DNA from: Gammaproteobacteria bacterium
Lineage (GTDB): Bacteria > Pseudomonadota > Gammaproteobacteria > Burkholderiales > Gallionellaceae
DNA length: 64,000 nt
Assembly (NCBI GenBank): GCA_018813765.1
Contig: JAHJBC010000007.1
Coordinates: forward strand, 62,001-126,000
Direction: 5' to 3'
The position numbers and the translations under genes are program-made. The number at the start of each line of letters is the position of its first letter. Position 1 is the stretch's first letter. Below are positions 36,440 to 45,210 of this stretch, piece after piece. Below the pieces are notes generated by a model, which did no database searches, was not told where the DNA came from, and worked only from the letters and a program-made list of their open reading frames with translations.

Positions 36440-37339
36440 TCAGAACGTAACCCCTAAAGTGACTTCCGCGTAGGTGTCACGCATCTCCGGTAGAACGGTC
36501 ACGCCGCTGTTGACCACTGCGTTCGCAGAACTGCGTGTGACGGCGATCCCCAGATTCAGGCTTTTGCCTGCCTGATAATCCATTCCCACTCGGGTGTTCT
36601 TCAGTTCCTGTTCCATCAGCGTGGTGGTTTTGGCGGAAGAAATGTCCAGACTCAAGGCGTCGGTCACTTTCCAGGTCAGCCCCAGTACATTGCTTTTGTC
36701 GGGATATGAGAGAAGCGTGGTTGCTGCGGAAGCCAGTCGAGGATATATACGCAGCAGGTCATATGACTGCAAGCGCTGCACGCTCAAGTCTTTGTCGTAC
36801 TTGTACCGCTCATGTGTTCCATAAACGGCGAAGCTAGATGAGATGTCCTGGCTGATCCCGAGGCTGTTGCGACTTTGTGTCAACCGCAAATTGGCAGCCA
36901 GGAGCGTTTTGGGATTTGCGGCTTTGTACCCGAATTCGCCATAGCCCAGATCAAGCGTGGTCCGCAGTTCTCCTTGCCACAGCGTATCCATTGCGAAGGA
37001 AAGACCACCTTCGTTCCCGGTCACCTTGACTTTGCCGTCATTGGTGTCGGAGTAACGATAGTTTGCCGAGATCAGTTCGTTCGCCTGCCAGGAAATACCC
37101 AGACCTGTCTGGCGCGTGTCATCCACACCTTCAGAGCGGGCGAGGAAATGATCGAAGTTCAACGTCAGTGGCAGTTTGAACAGGTCCGCGTTCGCCCTGA
37201 ACTCATATGAGCTGTACCCGTCCGGGCCGGAACCGTATGTCAGGCCGGTATATGCTTCCGCGCTCGCAGTGGCGGGGAATATGAACAACAATGGGGAAAG
37301 TGACAGTCGCAGGATGAGGGATGGGCAGTATGCTGGCAT
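36440..37339 (-). CDS. Predicted outer-membrane beta-barrel protein
   Basis: A 299-residue protein with a signal peptide (about 1-27, ending ATASA) and a mature part of alternating hydrophobic and polar residues in short strands, such as LRTTLDLGYGEFGYKA and SLNLGIAVTRSSANAV. It ends in ...AEVTLGVTF, with the C-terminal Phe typical of outer-membrane barrels inserted by BAM. No specific porin or receptor family is recognised. It lies 26 bases after the FecR-domain gene on the same strand; such FecR-plus-barrel pairs recur in betaproteobacteria. Confidence 0.75.
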   Translation of the reverse strand: MPAYCPSLILRLSLSPLLFIFPATASAEAYTGLTYGSGPDGYSSYEFRANADLFKLPLTLNFDHFLARSEGVDDTRQTGLGISWQANELISANYRYSDTNDGKVKVTGNEGGLSFAMDTLWQGELRTTLDLGYGEFGYKAANPKTLLAANLRLTQSRNSLGISQDISSSFAVYGTHERYKYDKDLSVQRLQSYDLLRIYPRLASAATTLLSYPDKSNVLGLTWKVTDALSLDISSAKTTTLMEQELKNTRVGMDYQAGKSLNLGIAVTRSSANAVVNSGVTVLPEMRDTYAEVTLGVTF

Positions 37340-37365
37340 GCGTTTACTTCCGGAGGTTCTGAAAA

Positions 37366-38163
37366 TTAGTTACGTAGCTCGCGCATCCTGCGCAACTCCT
37401 TGCGTTGCTTGATGGCTTCACGTCGTTCCTTTGCTCCCTGGATCCTGTCGCCATTCTCCTCGCGCTGCGCGCCAACCTTGTCCTGCAATCGGTGTTGAAT
37501 GTGACGCTTGAGCTCTTCTTTGCGGTGCTGGATGCGTCCCTCGATCATCAGTTTGCGCAACTTCACAAAACCGGGAGGGCGCTCAAGCAGCCTGGGGGGG
37601 ATGCCGGGCGCGAGTGCAGCGAAGGCATATTCGCCCGCCTGGATATCCAGTTCACCCTGGTCCGTCTGCATCACGGTGGCGCCCTCGTATACCGTGTCGA
37701 ACGTGCCGGCTTGATCCTCATCCGTCGCCGTTGCGATCACGGTGGTTTCATGGTCGGTTCCGCGCACGCCTATCGTCGCGGTCGGGGTGTTCAAGCGATA
37801 GGCAAGCGGGTTCTTCCTGGCGACCCAGCCGGTGATGGAGCGCAGCGCGCCCTTGAGCAGGGAAAACACGACTTCATCCGACGCTTCGCCTTTGGCCTGA
37901 TAACGATCGACCCGGAAACTGGTATTGGGGCGCAGGGCGATGAATCCGCCGTCTTCGGTAACGATATGCACTTCGCCATCGCTTCCGGTCTGGATGCTCT
38001 GTCGCGAGTAAATCTCCATGCCTGCATGCACGGGCTGGTTCGCGCCGGTCTTGTCCGTCACGGTCGCCGTTCCGGAAACGATGTCGACCATGCCGAACAT
38101 CCCGGTCGCATAAGCGGCCTGGGTCAGCAGGAAGCTGAGAAAAAATACGGCCAGTCTTTTCAT
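37366..38163 (-). CDS. Exported FecR-domain protein
   Basis: A 265-residue protein with a signal peptide (about 1-19) and a FecR-type domain: GTATVTDKTGANQPVHAG, SIQTGSDGEVHIVTEDGGFIALRP and TPTATIGVRGTDHETTV are its usual blocks. Unlike iron-uptake FecR there is no cytoplasmic anti-sigma segment; the domain follows the signal peptide directly. The C terminus is a long, highly charged Arg/Lys/Glu helix (KERREAIKQRKELRRMR). It is probably a periplasmic or surface protein paired with the downstream barrel. ATG 38163 was chosen because the signal peptide starts there. Confidence 0.8.
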   Translation of the reverse strand: MKRLAVFFLSFLLTQAAYATGMFGMVDIVSGTATVTDKTGANQPVHAGMEIYSRQSIQTGSDGEVHIVTEDGGFIALRPNTSFRVDRYQAKGEASDEVVFSLLKGALRSITGWVARKNPLAYRLNTPTATIGVRGTDHETTVIATATDEDQAGTFDTVYEGATVMQTDQGELDIQAGEYAFAALAPGIPPRLLERPPGFVKLRKLMIEGRIQHRKEELKRHIQHRLQDKVGAQREENGDRIQGAKERREAIKQRKELRRMRELRN

Positions 38164-38273
38164 TGCGCGTCCTCTACGTAGCGATAAAAAGAAATGCCCA
38201 ACATATGGGAATGCAGTTCGGGGAAGTCGCGGGAATTCTAGCAGAATGAATGCGGCATCAGGAGCATCATCCG

Positions 38274-38756
38274 CTAGCGCTGCTTGCTGCGCTGGCGATC
38301 CAGCCTGCGCAGCTTGATCCTTTCGCGTTGTTCCGGTGTCATGTTGCGCGCCCGTTCGCGGATGTTGGCGCGCTGCTCCGGCGTCAGTTTTTCCCACCGT
38401 TCGCGCAACGCCTGACGCTGCTCCGGTGGCAGTTCGCGAAATTCGCGCATGCGCTGCCTGACGAATTCCCTTTCCTCGGGAGTCAATTGCTTGAATCGTT
38501 GCAGGCGCTCGCGTGCCTTTGCTTTCTGCTCGGGACTCATGCTCGACCATTTTGCCGCGCCTTTGCCAAGTCGCTCCTGCCTCTCAGGAGGCAGATCGCC
38601 CCAGCGCTCCTTCATCGGCGCCAGTATCTGTTGCTGTTGCAGGCTCAGATCCCCCCACACGATACCTGCGGCGGTGGCACTTAACGGAACCATCCCGCTG
38701 AACAGCGCCAGTACCAGGCCATACTTGGCAATGATGTTTCGTAGTTTATTCATCAT
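38274..38756 (-). CDS. DUF3106 exported Arg/Glu-rich protein
   Basis: A 160-residue protein with a signal peptide (about 1-30) and a mature domain of repeated LxPExRxxxRxRxxxFxxLPPEQR-like units; examples are SPEQKAKARERLQRFKQL, TPEEREFVRQRMREFREL and PPEQRQALRERWEKL. This is the DUF3106 pattern often encoded with a small sigma factor in betaproteobacteria. The repeats predict helical hairpins; CpxP/Spy-like chaperone folds use comparable helices, but that link is an inference. It overlaps the 70-residue gene upstream by 11 bases. Confidence 0.85.
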   Translation of the reverse strand: MMNKLRNIIAKYGLVLALFSGMVPLSATAAGIVWGDLSLQQQQILAPMKERWGDLPPERQERLGKGAAKWSSMSPEQKAKARERLQRFKQLTPEEREFVRQRMREFRELPPEQRQALRERWEKLTPEQRANIRERARNMTPEQRERIKLRRLDRQRSKQR

Positions 38757-38958
38757 CCTTCACCTCCAGGGGGCGGACCCCTTTCAAATTCGTCTTTCCA
38801 GCCGCTTCGGACATGGCGATCTCAAGTTCGCCCTCTGCCTCATCCATCTCGCCCAGCAATTCGATCAGTTCCAGGGGAATCTCCGCCTCAGTCTCTTCAG
38901 CATGGACATGCGTCAACGCAAGACACAGAAACATTGCCCACCAGTATCTAGCCTGCAT
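38746..38958 (-). CDS. Small acidic exported protein
   Basis: A 70-residue protein with a signal peptide (AMFLCLALTHVHA, about 1-20) and a very acidic mature part (ETEAEIPLELIELLGEMDEA, EGELEIAMSE). It overlaps genes on both sides (11 bases each), so it belongs to the sigma-factor operon. No known family. Its acidity contrasts with the basic, Arg-rich DUF3106 protein encoded next, which may suggest direct pairing. Confidence 0.65.
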   Translation of the reverse strand: MQARYWWAMFLCLALTHVHAEETEAEIPLELIELLGEMDEAEGELEIAMSEAAGKTNLKGVRPLEVKDDE

Positions 38959-39334
38959 GTTCCGGCTCCTCCTGCTCCAGCAATATCTCGTCCACCCATA
39001 CATAGAAGTCCGGATCGCCAGGCACTTCCTGTATTCCCTCACCGAGGATCAGTTCCAGCGCCACTTCAGCGTCTTCCAGCGCGATCAGTTCGTTGCCTTC
39101 GCGTGGCGCCGGACTCATGAGCAAAGCCACCGCCAGTGCCGCACAAACCGCGAGTACAGTCGCCGGGATCCGAAAGTCGAACCCCAGCCAAAGAAACGGC
39201 TTGGATTTCCCGCGTTCGACCGCTTCATGGCGGATGGCTGAAAGACGACTGCGCGTTTCCGCATCCAGCCCGGAAACACTGGAATCCAGCGTCGTCCTGA
39301 CCCGCTGTTCGAATTCGCTTTCGTCGTGATTCAT
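38948..39334 (-). CDS. DUF3619 single-pass membrane protein, anti-sigma candidate
   Basis: A 128-residue protein. The cytoplasmic N-terminal half ([33 protein letters not shown]) fits DUF3619, a single membrane segment lies around residues 58-74 ([14 protein letters not shown]), and an acidic periplasmic tail follows. The start ATG overlaps the sigma-factor stop as ATGA. The architecture and coupling make it a candidate anti-sigma factor, but this is inferred from context only. Confidence 0.8.
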   Translation of the reverse strand: MNHDESEFEQRVRTTLDSSVSGLDAETRSRLSAIRHEAVERGKSKPFLWLGFDFRIPATVLAVCAALAVALLMSPAPREGNELIALEDAEVALELILGEGIQEVPGDPDFYVWVDEILLEQEEPEHAG

Positions 39335-39879
39335 CGGTGCTCCTCCAGTTGTGAGCGCAATCTTTCCAGTGCTCGCGCGTGATGCGTCTTCACGCTGCTT
39401 TCCGAACATTGCATCGCCAGCGCAGTCTGCGCAATATCCAGTCCTTCCCATACACGCAGCAGGAAGACCTGCTGCTGGCGGTAAGGCAAGGTGCCGAGTT
39501 CCGCATTCAGACGCGACATGAACTGCTCGTTCTCCAGATGCGTCGAAGGTTCGCTGGCGTTAGCGGCGGGCAACTGTTCGAGCGGTTCTTCCTCATCCTC
39601 GTCGTCGCGCCGTACGAACCAGGTCCGGAAACGGTTGCGTACGGCTTGCCGACGCTGCCAGTCGCGGATCCGGCTTTGCAGGATGCTGTAGAACAAGGGC
39701 TTCCATTCATCCTCGGCCTGCTGCGCATAGTTCTGCGCCAGTTTCATCATTGCTTCCTGCACCAGATCCAGCGCCTCATCGCGGTTGGCTGTGGCAATCT
39801 GTGCGATGCGGAAGGCACGACCTTCGATCCCGGCGAGAAAGGCTTGCAATCGCTGCGAGTTGTCGCGGTCATGCCTCAT
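39331..39879 (-). CDS. ECF-type RNA polymerase sigma factor
   Basis: A 182-residue sigma-70-family protein. Region 2 is in [28 protein letters not shown] and [16 protein letters not shown], and region 4 in [45 protein letters not shown], with a helix-turn-helix. A charged linker ([10 protein letters not shown]) joins them. It is followed by coupled DUF3619, small acidic and DUF3106 genes, a combination I know from other betaproteobacteria. It may direct transcription of its own operon including the FecR and barrel genes. Confidence 0.9.
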   Translation of the reverse strand: MRHDRDNSQRLQAFLAGIEGRAFRIAQIATANRDEALDLVQEAMMKLAQNYAQQAEDEWKPLFYSILQSRIRDWQRRQAVRNRFRTWFVRRDDEDEEEPLEQLPAANASEPSTHLENEQFMSRLNAELGTLPYRQQQVFLLRVWEGLDIAQTALAMQCSESSVKTHHARALERLRSQLEEHR

Positions 39880-39899
39880 TGCCGGCTGGATATGCCTGT

Positions 39900-40340
39900 T
39901 CAGTTGGCGCGCTGGGAACGGCGATCGAGACGATCATTAATCCGCTCACCCTTGCGGTCCAGCCGACCGTCGGCGCGGTCGCCGCGACGCTCATGGCGGT
40001 TCTCGATGCGTTCGCCTTTGTTGTCGAGACGCTGTTCGATACGGTCGCCCTTGTTCTCGAGACGCTCGGCACGTTGCTCGTTGCCGGCGGCGCGGGCCTT
40101 TTCTGCGCGAGCGTCAAGACGTTCTTCGATGCGATCCCCGCGCTCGTCGAACCTTTTTTCAATGCGCTCGCCCCTGCGGTCCCTGCGTTCTTCGATGCCG
40201 TCGCCGCGTTTGTCGAGGCGTTGTTCGATGCGATCACCGCGTTTGTCGAGCCTGTCGGCACGGGAGGGTGGTACATCTTCGGCGAATGCACTGGTGGAGA
40301 GGATCAGCAGGGATGCGGTGATGGCCAATGCAGTTTTCAT
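39900..40340 (-). CDS. Exported hendecad-repeat protein rich in Arg, Asp and Glu
   Basis: A 146-residue protein with a signal peptide ([17 protein letters not shown], about 3-20). The mature part is built of about nine near-identical 11-residue units of the form [11 protein letters not shown] (variants [33 protein letters not shown]), broken once by [12 protein letters not shown]. An 11-residue period suggests a right-handed or extended helical coil, with alternating positive and negative charges. Function unknown. The 33-base DNA repeat also keeps other frames open on the opposite strand. It lies 20 bases upstream of the sigma-factor gene on the same strand. Confidence 0.75.
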   Translation of the reverse strand: MKTALAITASLLILSTSAFAEDVPPSRADRLDKRGDRIEQRLDKRGDGIEERRDRRGERIEKRFDERGDRIEERLDARAEKARAAGNEQRAERLENKGDRIEQRLDNKGERIENRHERRGDRADGRLDRKGERINDRLDRRSQRAN

Positions 40341-40447
40341 TTTGACGCTCCTTATTCTGTTCGGTTGGGGACTAGCGCCCGGAATCAACGGGCCTACCGT
40401 ATAGAACGCAGTCCGGAGCCGTACGACGACAAGCCTCCGAAAAAATG

Positions 40448-41041
40448 TCAGGCTTGCTGTAACGCCTCGACAGTGGCGATGTCGGCATGGGTGTCCGGGT
40501 GCCGGCTGCCGCTGTGGCGTGCATTCTCCGGGAGGACGATGATGTGTATCTGAACGCCCGACTCGGCGGTCAGAGTGTAGCTGGGGACAGTCTCTTCCTT
40601 GCCGTTGACGCGCACTCGCCATTCGCCATCGTCGAACTCGATCTCATGCTTGAGCAGGTACAGCAGTACCGCCTTGGCATCGTCGCTGAAAAGCATCAGG
40701 TTGATATCGGAGCGCTCGTCGGCCGTTCCGCTCAATACCGATCCAACCAGATAGGGATGGAACGGCTCAAGCACCCGCATGGCGGCAAGCGCTTCCTGGC
40801 GCAGCAGGTGCAGAATTTCGGGATGGCTGTCGTCCTGGTAGAGGCTGCGATAGCTGTGCAGTGCATCGTCGACCTCCTGGTTGCTCGGCAGGTGCTGGGT
40901 GTCGGCCGCACCGAGCTGCCGGGCAGCCTTGCGCTTGGCCATGGCATGGTCGGTAATGCCGTCTTCAGCCATCAGCTTGGCGGCTTGATGGGCAAGCTGT
41001 TCCCGCATCAGGTCGCGGCGTTGGGTATGTAGTTTGCTCAT
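40448..41041 (-). CDS. Degenerate nucleotidyltransferase-like protein
   Basis: A 197-residue soluble protein. The segment GSVLSGTADERSDINLMLF resembles the pol-beta-type nucleotidyltransferase signature (GS followed by DxD), but the second Asp is Asn, so catalysis is doubtful. The N-terminal half is helical and charged (REQLAHQAAKLMAED, MAKRKAARQLG). ATG 41041 lies just after the PBP1A stop; a GTG at 41065 overlapping it is the alternative, and neither has a strong ribosome-binding site. Function unknown; it may be co-transcribed with the PBP gene. Confidence 0.65.
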   Translation of the reverse strand: MSKLHTQRRDLMREQLAHQAAKLMAEDGITDHAMAKRKAARQLGAADTQHLPSNQEVDDALHSYRSLYQDDSHPEILHLLRQEALAAMRVLEPFHPYLVGSVLSGTADERSDINLMLFSDDAKAVLLYLLKHEIEFDDGEWRVRVNGKEETVPSYTLTAESGVQIHIIVLPENARHSGSRHPDTHADIATVEALQQA

Positions 41042-41048
41042 CGGACGA

Positions 41049-43361
41049 TCAGAAAAGTTGGTCACTTATGTTTTCGTCCGGTCTTTCTTCTTCCAGAATC
41101 GGATCTTCCTGCTCTTGCGGAAGATTTTCTTCATAGAAGTATTCGATGCGCCCCCCGTTGGAATCGAGCAGTCCGTTATCGTTGATCCGCGCCGCGATGA
41201 TTTGTTCCGGAACGGTATATTCGACTTCGGGCACCCCTTTCAGCGCTTTCTCCATATAGCGCATCCAGATGGGCAGGGCCGCGCCGCCGCCGGTCTCCTT
41301 TTCACCAAGGCTTTGCGGGGTGTCATATCCAAGCCATGTGACAGCGACCAGGGTAGGGTGGAAGCCGGCGAACCATGCGTCCATAGCGTCACTGGTCGTG
41401 CCGGTCTTGCCGGCCAGGTCTTGCCGCCCCAATTCCATGGCGCGGATGGCAGTGCCATGCTTCACTACGTCCTGCATCATGTTGACCATGGTGAAAGCGT
41501 TGCGCATATCGATGACCCGTTCGGCACCCTCACCCGCGACAACAGTGGCCGCCTGGGCTATCAGGTTGCCGCGTCCGTCTTCGATGCGCTGGATGAAATA
41601 GGGCATGATGCGGTAGCCACCGTTGGCAAACACAGAATACCCAGTCAACATCTGCATGGGCGTGACCGACCCGGCACCCAGTGCCATGGTAAGGAAGGGG
41701 CGGATCTTGTCCCTGTCGAATCCGAACTTGGTCGTGTAGTCCCGCGCATAGTCCAGACCGATGGCCTGCAGGATGCGGATCGATACCAGATTCTTGGAGC
41801 GGGTCAGCCCCTGGCGCAAACGCATCGGCCCGTCGAAATGCCCTTCGAAGTTCTTGGGTTGCCAGATCTCTTCGCCCGTCTGCGCATAGTCGAGTACCAG
41901 CGGTGCATCGTTGATGATGGAGGCCGGGGTGAATCCCTTTTCCAGCGCGGCTGAGTAGATGAAAGGCTTGAAACTTGAGCCGGGCTGGCGCCAGGCCTGT
42001 GTTACATGGTTGAACTGGTTGGCATAGAAGTCGAATCCGCCCACCAGCGCGAAGATCGTCCCATCGCGGGGACTCGCCGAGACAAAAGCGGCCTCGACCT
42101 GGGGCAGTTGCGTGATTTCCCAGTAGTCGTTCTCGTTCTTGTATACACGTATCAAAGAGCCCACGCGGATGCGACGGTTCAGCGCCAGTTTGTTGCCCAG
42201 CGTTTGCTGCGCGAAGCTCAGGCCCTCGCCGCGGATCTCGACGACCTGGCCGCCTTTGCAGTAAGCGCGTATGCCCTTGGGATTGACGGATTGCACCACC
42301 GCAGGGATAAGTTCATCGTTCCACTCGACATCTTCCAGCGCGTCTTCCAGCAACTCTTCCGTATCGTTCTTTTTCAGGTCGACATAACCTTCGGGGCCGC
42401 GATAGCCATGGCGATGATCGTATTCCACCACGCCCTTGCGCAAGGCATCATAGGCGGCGGCCTGATCCAGGTCGCGGATCGTCGTATGGACGATGTAACC
42501 CTGAGTGTAGGCATCTTCCTGAAAGCGGTCATACATCTCCTGCCGAACCATTTCAGCCACGAAGCTGGCATTGATCGCAAATGTCTGGTGATAAGCCTTC
42601 TGCCTGGTCTCGATAGGTTCTATGCTGGCCAGTTCAAGCTGTTCCTTGTTGATGTAGTGCAGGTCGAGCATGCGGCGCAGGATGTACATCTGGCGCACCT
42701 TCGCTCGTTCTGGATTCACCACAGGGTTGTACAGTGCAGGCGCCTTGGGCAATCCGGCCAACATGGCCATCTCGGCCAGGGTGAGCTGGCCGAGCGTCTT
42801 GTCATAATAGACTTGAGCCGCCGAGGCAAAACCGTACGAGCGCTGCCCTAGGTAGATATGGTTGATATAGAGCTGGAATATCTCGTCCTTGGTGAGATTG
42901 TGCTCGATCTTGAAGGCGAGCAGCATCTCGTTGAACTTGCGCGTCAGCGTTTTTTCCTTGGACAGGAAGAAGTTGCGCGCCACCTGCATGGTGATGGTGC
43001 TGGCGCCCTGCCTGACACCGCCTGAAACGAAATTGGAATATGCAGCACGCATCACGCCGATATAGTCCACCCCGCCATGTTCGTAGAAACGGTCATCTTC
43101 CGCCGCCAAGATGGCTTTCTTCATCGCATCGGGAACATCCTCGATCCTGACCAGTTCGCGCCGTTCTTCGCCAAACTCCCCAATCAACGTGCCATCCGCG
43201 CTGAACACACGTAACGGCATCTTTGGGCGATAGTCCGTCAGCGTCTCCAGCGTCGGCAGAGTCGGGTAGGTAAGGATCGCCGCAAAGACCAGAATCATGA
43301 TCGGTAACAGCGGGAATGCGAGGACTGCCAAGGCAGGATAAAACCACCAGCGAGAAGTCAT
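41049..43361 (-). CDS. mrcA: Penicillin-binding protein 1A
   Basis: A 770-residue bifunctional class A PBP that polymerises and cross-links peptidoglycan. An N-terminal membrane anchor (about 6-30) precedes the glycosyltransferase domain with AAEDDRFYEHGGVD and RQGASTITMQVARNFFLS. The transpeptidase domain has SSFK (GSSFKPFIYSA), SKN (TRSKNLVS) and KTG (LAGKTGTTSDAMDAWF). An OB-like insert separates the two domains, as in PBP1A. ATG 43361 was chosen over an upstream TTG. It is divergent from pilM, an association long known in proteobacteria. Confidence 0.97.
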   Translation of the reverse strand: MTSRWWFYPALAVLAFPLLPIMILVFAAILTYPTLPTLETLTDYRPKMPLRVFSADGTLIGEFGEERRELVRIEDVPDAMKKAILAAEDDRFYEHGGVDYIGVMRAAYSNFVSGGVRQGASTITMQVARNFFLSKEKTLTRKFNEMLLAFKIEHNLTKDEIFQLYINHIYLGQRSYGFASAAQVYYDKTLGQLTLAEMAMLAGLPKAPALYNPVVNPERAKVRQMYILRRMLDLHYINKEQLELASIEPIETRQKAYHQTFAINASFVAEMVRQEMYDRFQEDAYTQGYIVHTTIRDLDQAAAYDALRKGVVEYDHRHGYRGPEGYVDLKKNDTEELLEDALEDVEWNDELIPAVVQSVNPKGIRAYCKGGQVVEIRGEGLSFAQQTLGNKLALNRRIRVGSLIRVYKNENDYWEITQLPQVEAAFVSASPRDGTIFALVGGFDFYANQFNHVTQAWRQPGSSFKPFIYSAALEKGFTPASIINDAPLVLDYAQTGEEIWQPKNFEGHFDGPMRLRQGLTRSKNLVSIRILQAIGLDYARDYTTKFGFDRDKIRPFLTMALGAGSVTPMQMLTGYSVFANGGYRIMPYFIQRIEDGRGNLIAQAATVVAGEGAERVIDMRNAFTMVNMMQDVVKHGTAIRAMELGRQDLAGKTGTTSDAMDAWFAGFHPTLVAVTWLGYDTPQSLGEKETGGGAALPIWMRYMEKALKGVPEVEYTVPEQIIAARINDNGLLDSNGGRIEYFYEENLPQEQEDPILEEERPDENISDQLF

Positions 43362-43431
43362 GGGCAACGTTCAATTAAATATTTTTCGATTATATCGTCC
43401 CACACGTGAAAAACGAGCTCTTAGAAAAAAC

Positions 43432-43460
43432 TTTACACCCGCGAGAGTTATTGCTAGGAT
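43432..43460 (+). promoter_or_regulatory. Sigma-70-type promoter for the pilMNOPQ operon
   Basis: TTTACA (43432-43437) and TAGGAT (43455-43460) are separated by 17 bases, 37 bases before the pilM start. It is the only well-spaced pair I see in the 135-base mrcA-pilM gap. Confidence 0.55.
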
Positions 43461-43496
43461 TTAAACCACTTTGTACAGAAACTCGTTAACCAGCTT

Positions 43497-44597
43497 ATGA
43501 TCAAAGGAAATTTTGATATACCTTTGGATTTCTTGAGCACCTCCACCCCGCCGCTGATCGGGGTGGATATCAGTTCATCCTCCGTCAAGATGGTGGAACT
43601 GAGCGAAGCTCCGAAAAAAAGCGGCTACGTGGTCGAACGCTATGCGATCGAATCCTTGCCTGCTGATGCGGTTAGCGATGGCAACATCAACAATCTGGAT
43701 GCCGTCTCTGAAACGGTGAAGCGCGCCTGGAAACGCCTGGGGTCGCGCATACGCAACGTCAGTCTGGCCCTGCCGGCTGCGGCCGTCATCAGCAAGAAGA
43801 TCCTGCTGCCAGCCGGATTGCGCGAAGACGATCTGGAGTATCAGGTCGAAAGCGAAGCCAACCAATACATCCCGTTTGCACTTGAGGAAGTCAACCTGGA
43901 TTTTCAGGTGATCGGTTCCGCACCGAACAATCCCGAAGAGATCGAGGTGCTGCTGGCGGCCTCCCGCAAAGCGAACGTCGAAGACCGCGTTGCCGCTGCA
44001 CAATCTGCCGGCCTGAAGGCCATCGTCGTCGATGTCGAGCCTTATGCTTCGGAAGCGGCTTTTGAAATGATCTGCTCGCAATTGCCCGGCGGCGCGACAG
44101 ATCAGTGCATCGCTCTGGTAGATATTGGCGCTTTCGTGATGAACGTGAACGTTCTGCGCAACGGCCAATCGGTCTACACGCGTGACCAGCAGGTGGGTGG
44201 AGCCCAGCTCACTCAGCATATCCAGAGCGCCTTCGGCTTGTCTGCCGATGAAGCCGAAGCGGCCAAGCGCAGCGGTGGCCTGCCGGAAAACTACGAGAGC
44301 GATGTGCTGTCTCCGTTCCGGGAGAACCTTGCGATGGAAGTGACTCGCGCCCTGCAGTTCTTCTTTACCTCGACACAATATAACGAGGTCAACTATATCG
44401 TGCTGGCGGGCGGTTGCGCCGCTCTTCCCGGTCTGGACGAAGCAGTCGCGACCAGAACGCAGGTCAGCACACTGGTAGCAAACCCATTCGAGATGATGAC
44501 GCTTTCGAGCCGCATCAAACCACGTCAACTACAAATGGATGCCCCCGCCCTGATGATCGCCTGCGGCTTGGCCATGCGGAGGTTCGATCCATCATGA
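43497..44597 (+). CDS. pilM: Type IV pilus assembly protein PilM
   Basis: A 366-residue actin-like ATPase of the pilus alignment subcomplex. PPLIGVDISSSSVKMVELS is its N-terminal phosphate-binding segment, ALVDIGAFVMNVNVL the second, and YIVLAGGCAALPGLDEAV the adenosine-binding segment. It binds the cytoplasmic tail of PilN and links the pilus motor to the envelope complex. ATG 43497 lacks a strong ribosome-binding site. First gene of the operon, coupled to pilN by ATGA. Confidence 0.97.
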   Translation: MIKGNFDIPLDFLSTSTPPLIGVDISSSSVKMVELSEAPKKSGYVVERYAIESLPADAVSDGNINNLDAVSETVKRAWKRLGSRIRNVSLALPAAAVISKKILLPAGLREDDLEYQVESEANQYIPFALEEVNLDFQVIGSAPNNPEEIEVLLAASRKANVEDRVAAAQSAGLKAIVVDVEPYASEAAFEMICSQLPGGATDQCIALVDIGAFVMNVNVLRNGQSVYTRDQQVGGAQLTQHIQSAFGLSADEAEAAKRSGGLPENYESDVLSPFRENLAMEVTRALQFFFTSTQYNEVNYIVLAGGCAALPGLDEAVATRTQVSTLVANPFEMMTLSSRIKPRQLQMDAPALMIACGLAMRRFDPS

Positions 44598-45202
44598 TAC
44601 GTATCAACCTGCTTCCGCACCGTGCGGAGAAACGCAAAGCCCGGCAGATTCAGTTCATCGTACTGAGCGTGCTGTCATTGATGGCCGGGGCAATCGTCGT
44701 TGGTTTCGTCCACGCCGCTATCAGCACGCAAATTTCCTATCAGGAGCGGCGCAACGCATATTTGAACCAGGAGATCGCGATCCTCGACAAGCAGATCGAT
44801 GAGATCAGGAAATTGCGCGAACAGACGCAATCCCTGCTGTCGCGCAAGACTGTGGTCGAGAATCTGCAAAGTACGCGCTCTGATGTCGTCCATCTGCTGG
44901 ACCAGATGTTGCGCATCCTGCCCGACGGTGTTCATCTCAAGAGCATCAAACAGAATGGATATAGCATCAGCATGGTCGGTTATGCGCAGTCGAATGCCCG
45001 CGTTTCCACATTGATGCGCTCCATTGAAGATTCGCCATGGTTGGATACACCAATATTGAAGGAAATTCATTCGGTTACCTTAAACTCACCCGGATCAAGA
45101 GCGAGCGAACGCACGAACGAATTTTCCCTTAGTTTCAACCTGACCAAGCAAGCGGTGCCTGCCGCAACGCCTGCGCCCAAGAAGTCGGACGCGAAAGGTT
45201 AG
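44594..45202 (+). CDS. pilN: Type IV pilus assembly protein PilN
   Basis: A 202-residue bitopic inner-membrane protein. It starts MIRINLLPHRAEKRK, where INLLP is the PilM-binding motif, followed by one membrane segment (about 22-45), a coiled region (ISYQERRNAYLNQEIAILDKQIDEI) and a ferredoxin-like periplasmic domain. ATG overlaps the pilM stop. A Pro/Ala/Lys tail ends the protein. Confidence 0.97.
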   Translation: MIRINLLPHRAEKRKARQIQFIVLSVLSLMAGAIVVGFVHAAISTQISYQERRNAYLNQEIAILDKQIDEIRKLREQTQSLLSRKTVVENLQSTRSDVVHLLDQMLRILPDGVHLKSIKQNGYSISMVGYAQSNARVSTLMRSIEDSPWLDTPILKEIHSVTLNSPGSRASERTNEFSLSFNLTKQAVPAATPAPKKSDAKG

Positions 45203-45210
45203 CGATCAAG

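Noticed and set aside
39900..40340. CRISPR array
   Set aside because: The 33-base repeats are head-to-tail without spacers and encode an 11-residue protein repeat.
39379..40553. Long plus-strand open frames opposite the hendecad-repeat and sigma-factor genes
   Set aside because: They arise because the 33-base repeat keeps several frames open. The minus-strand reading has signal peptides, known domains and coupled starts.
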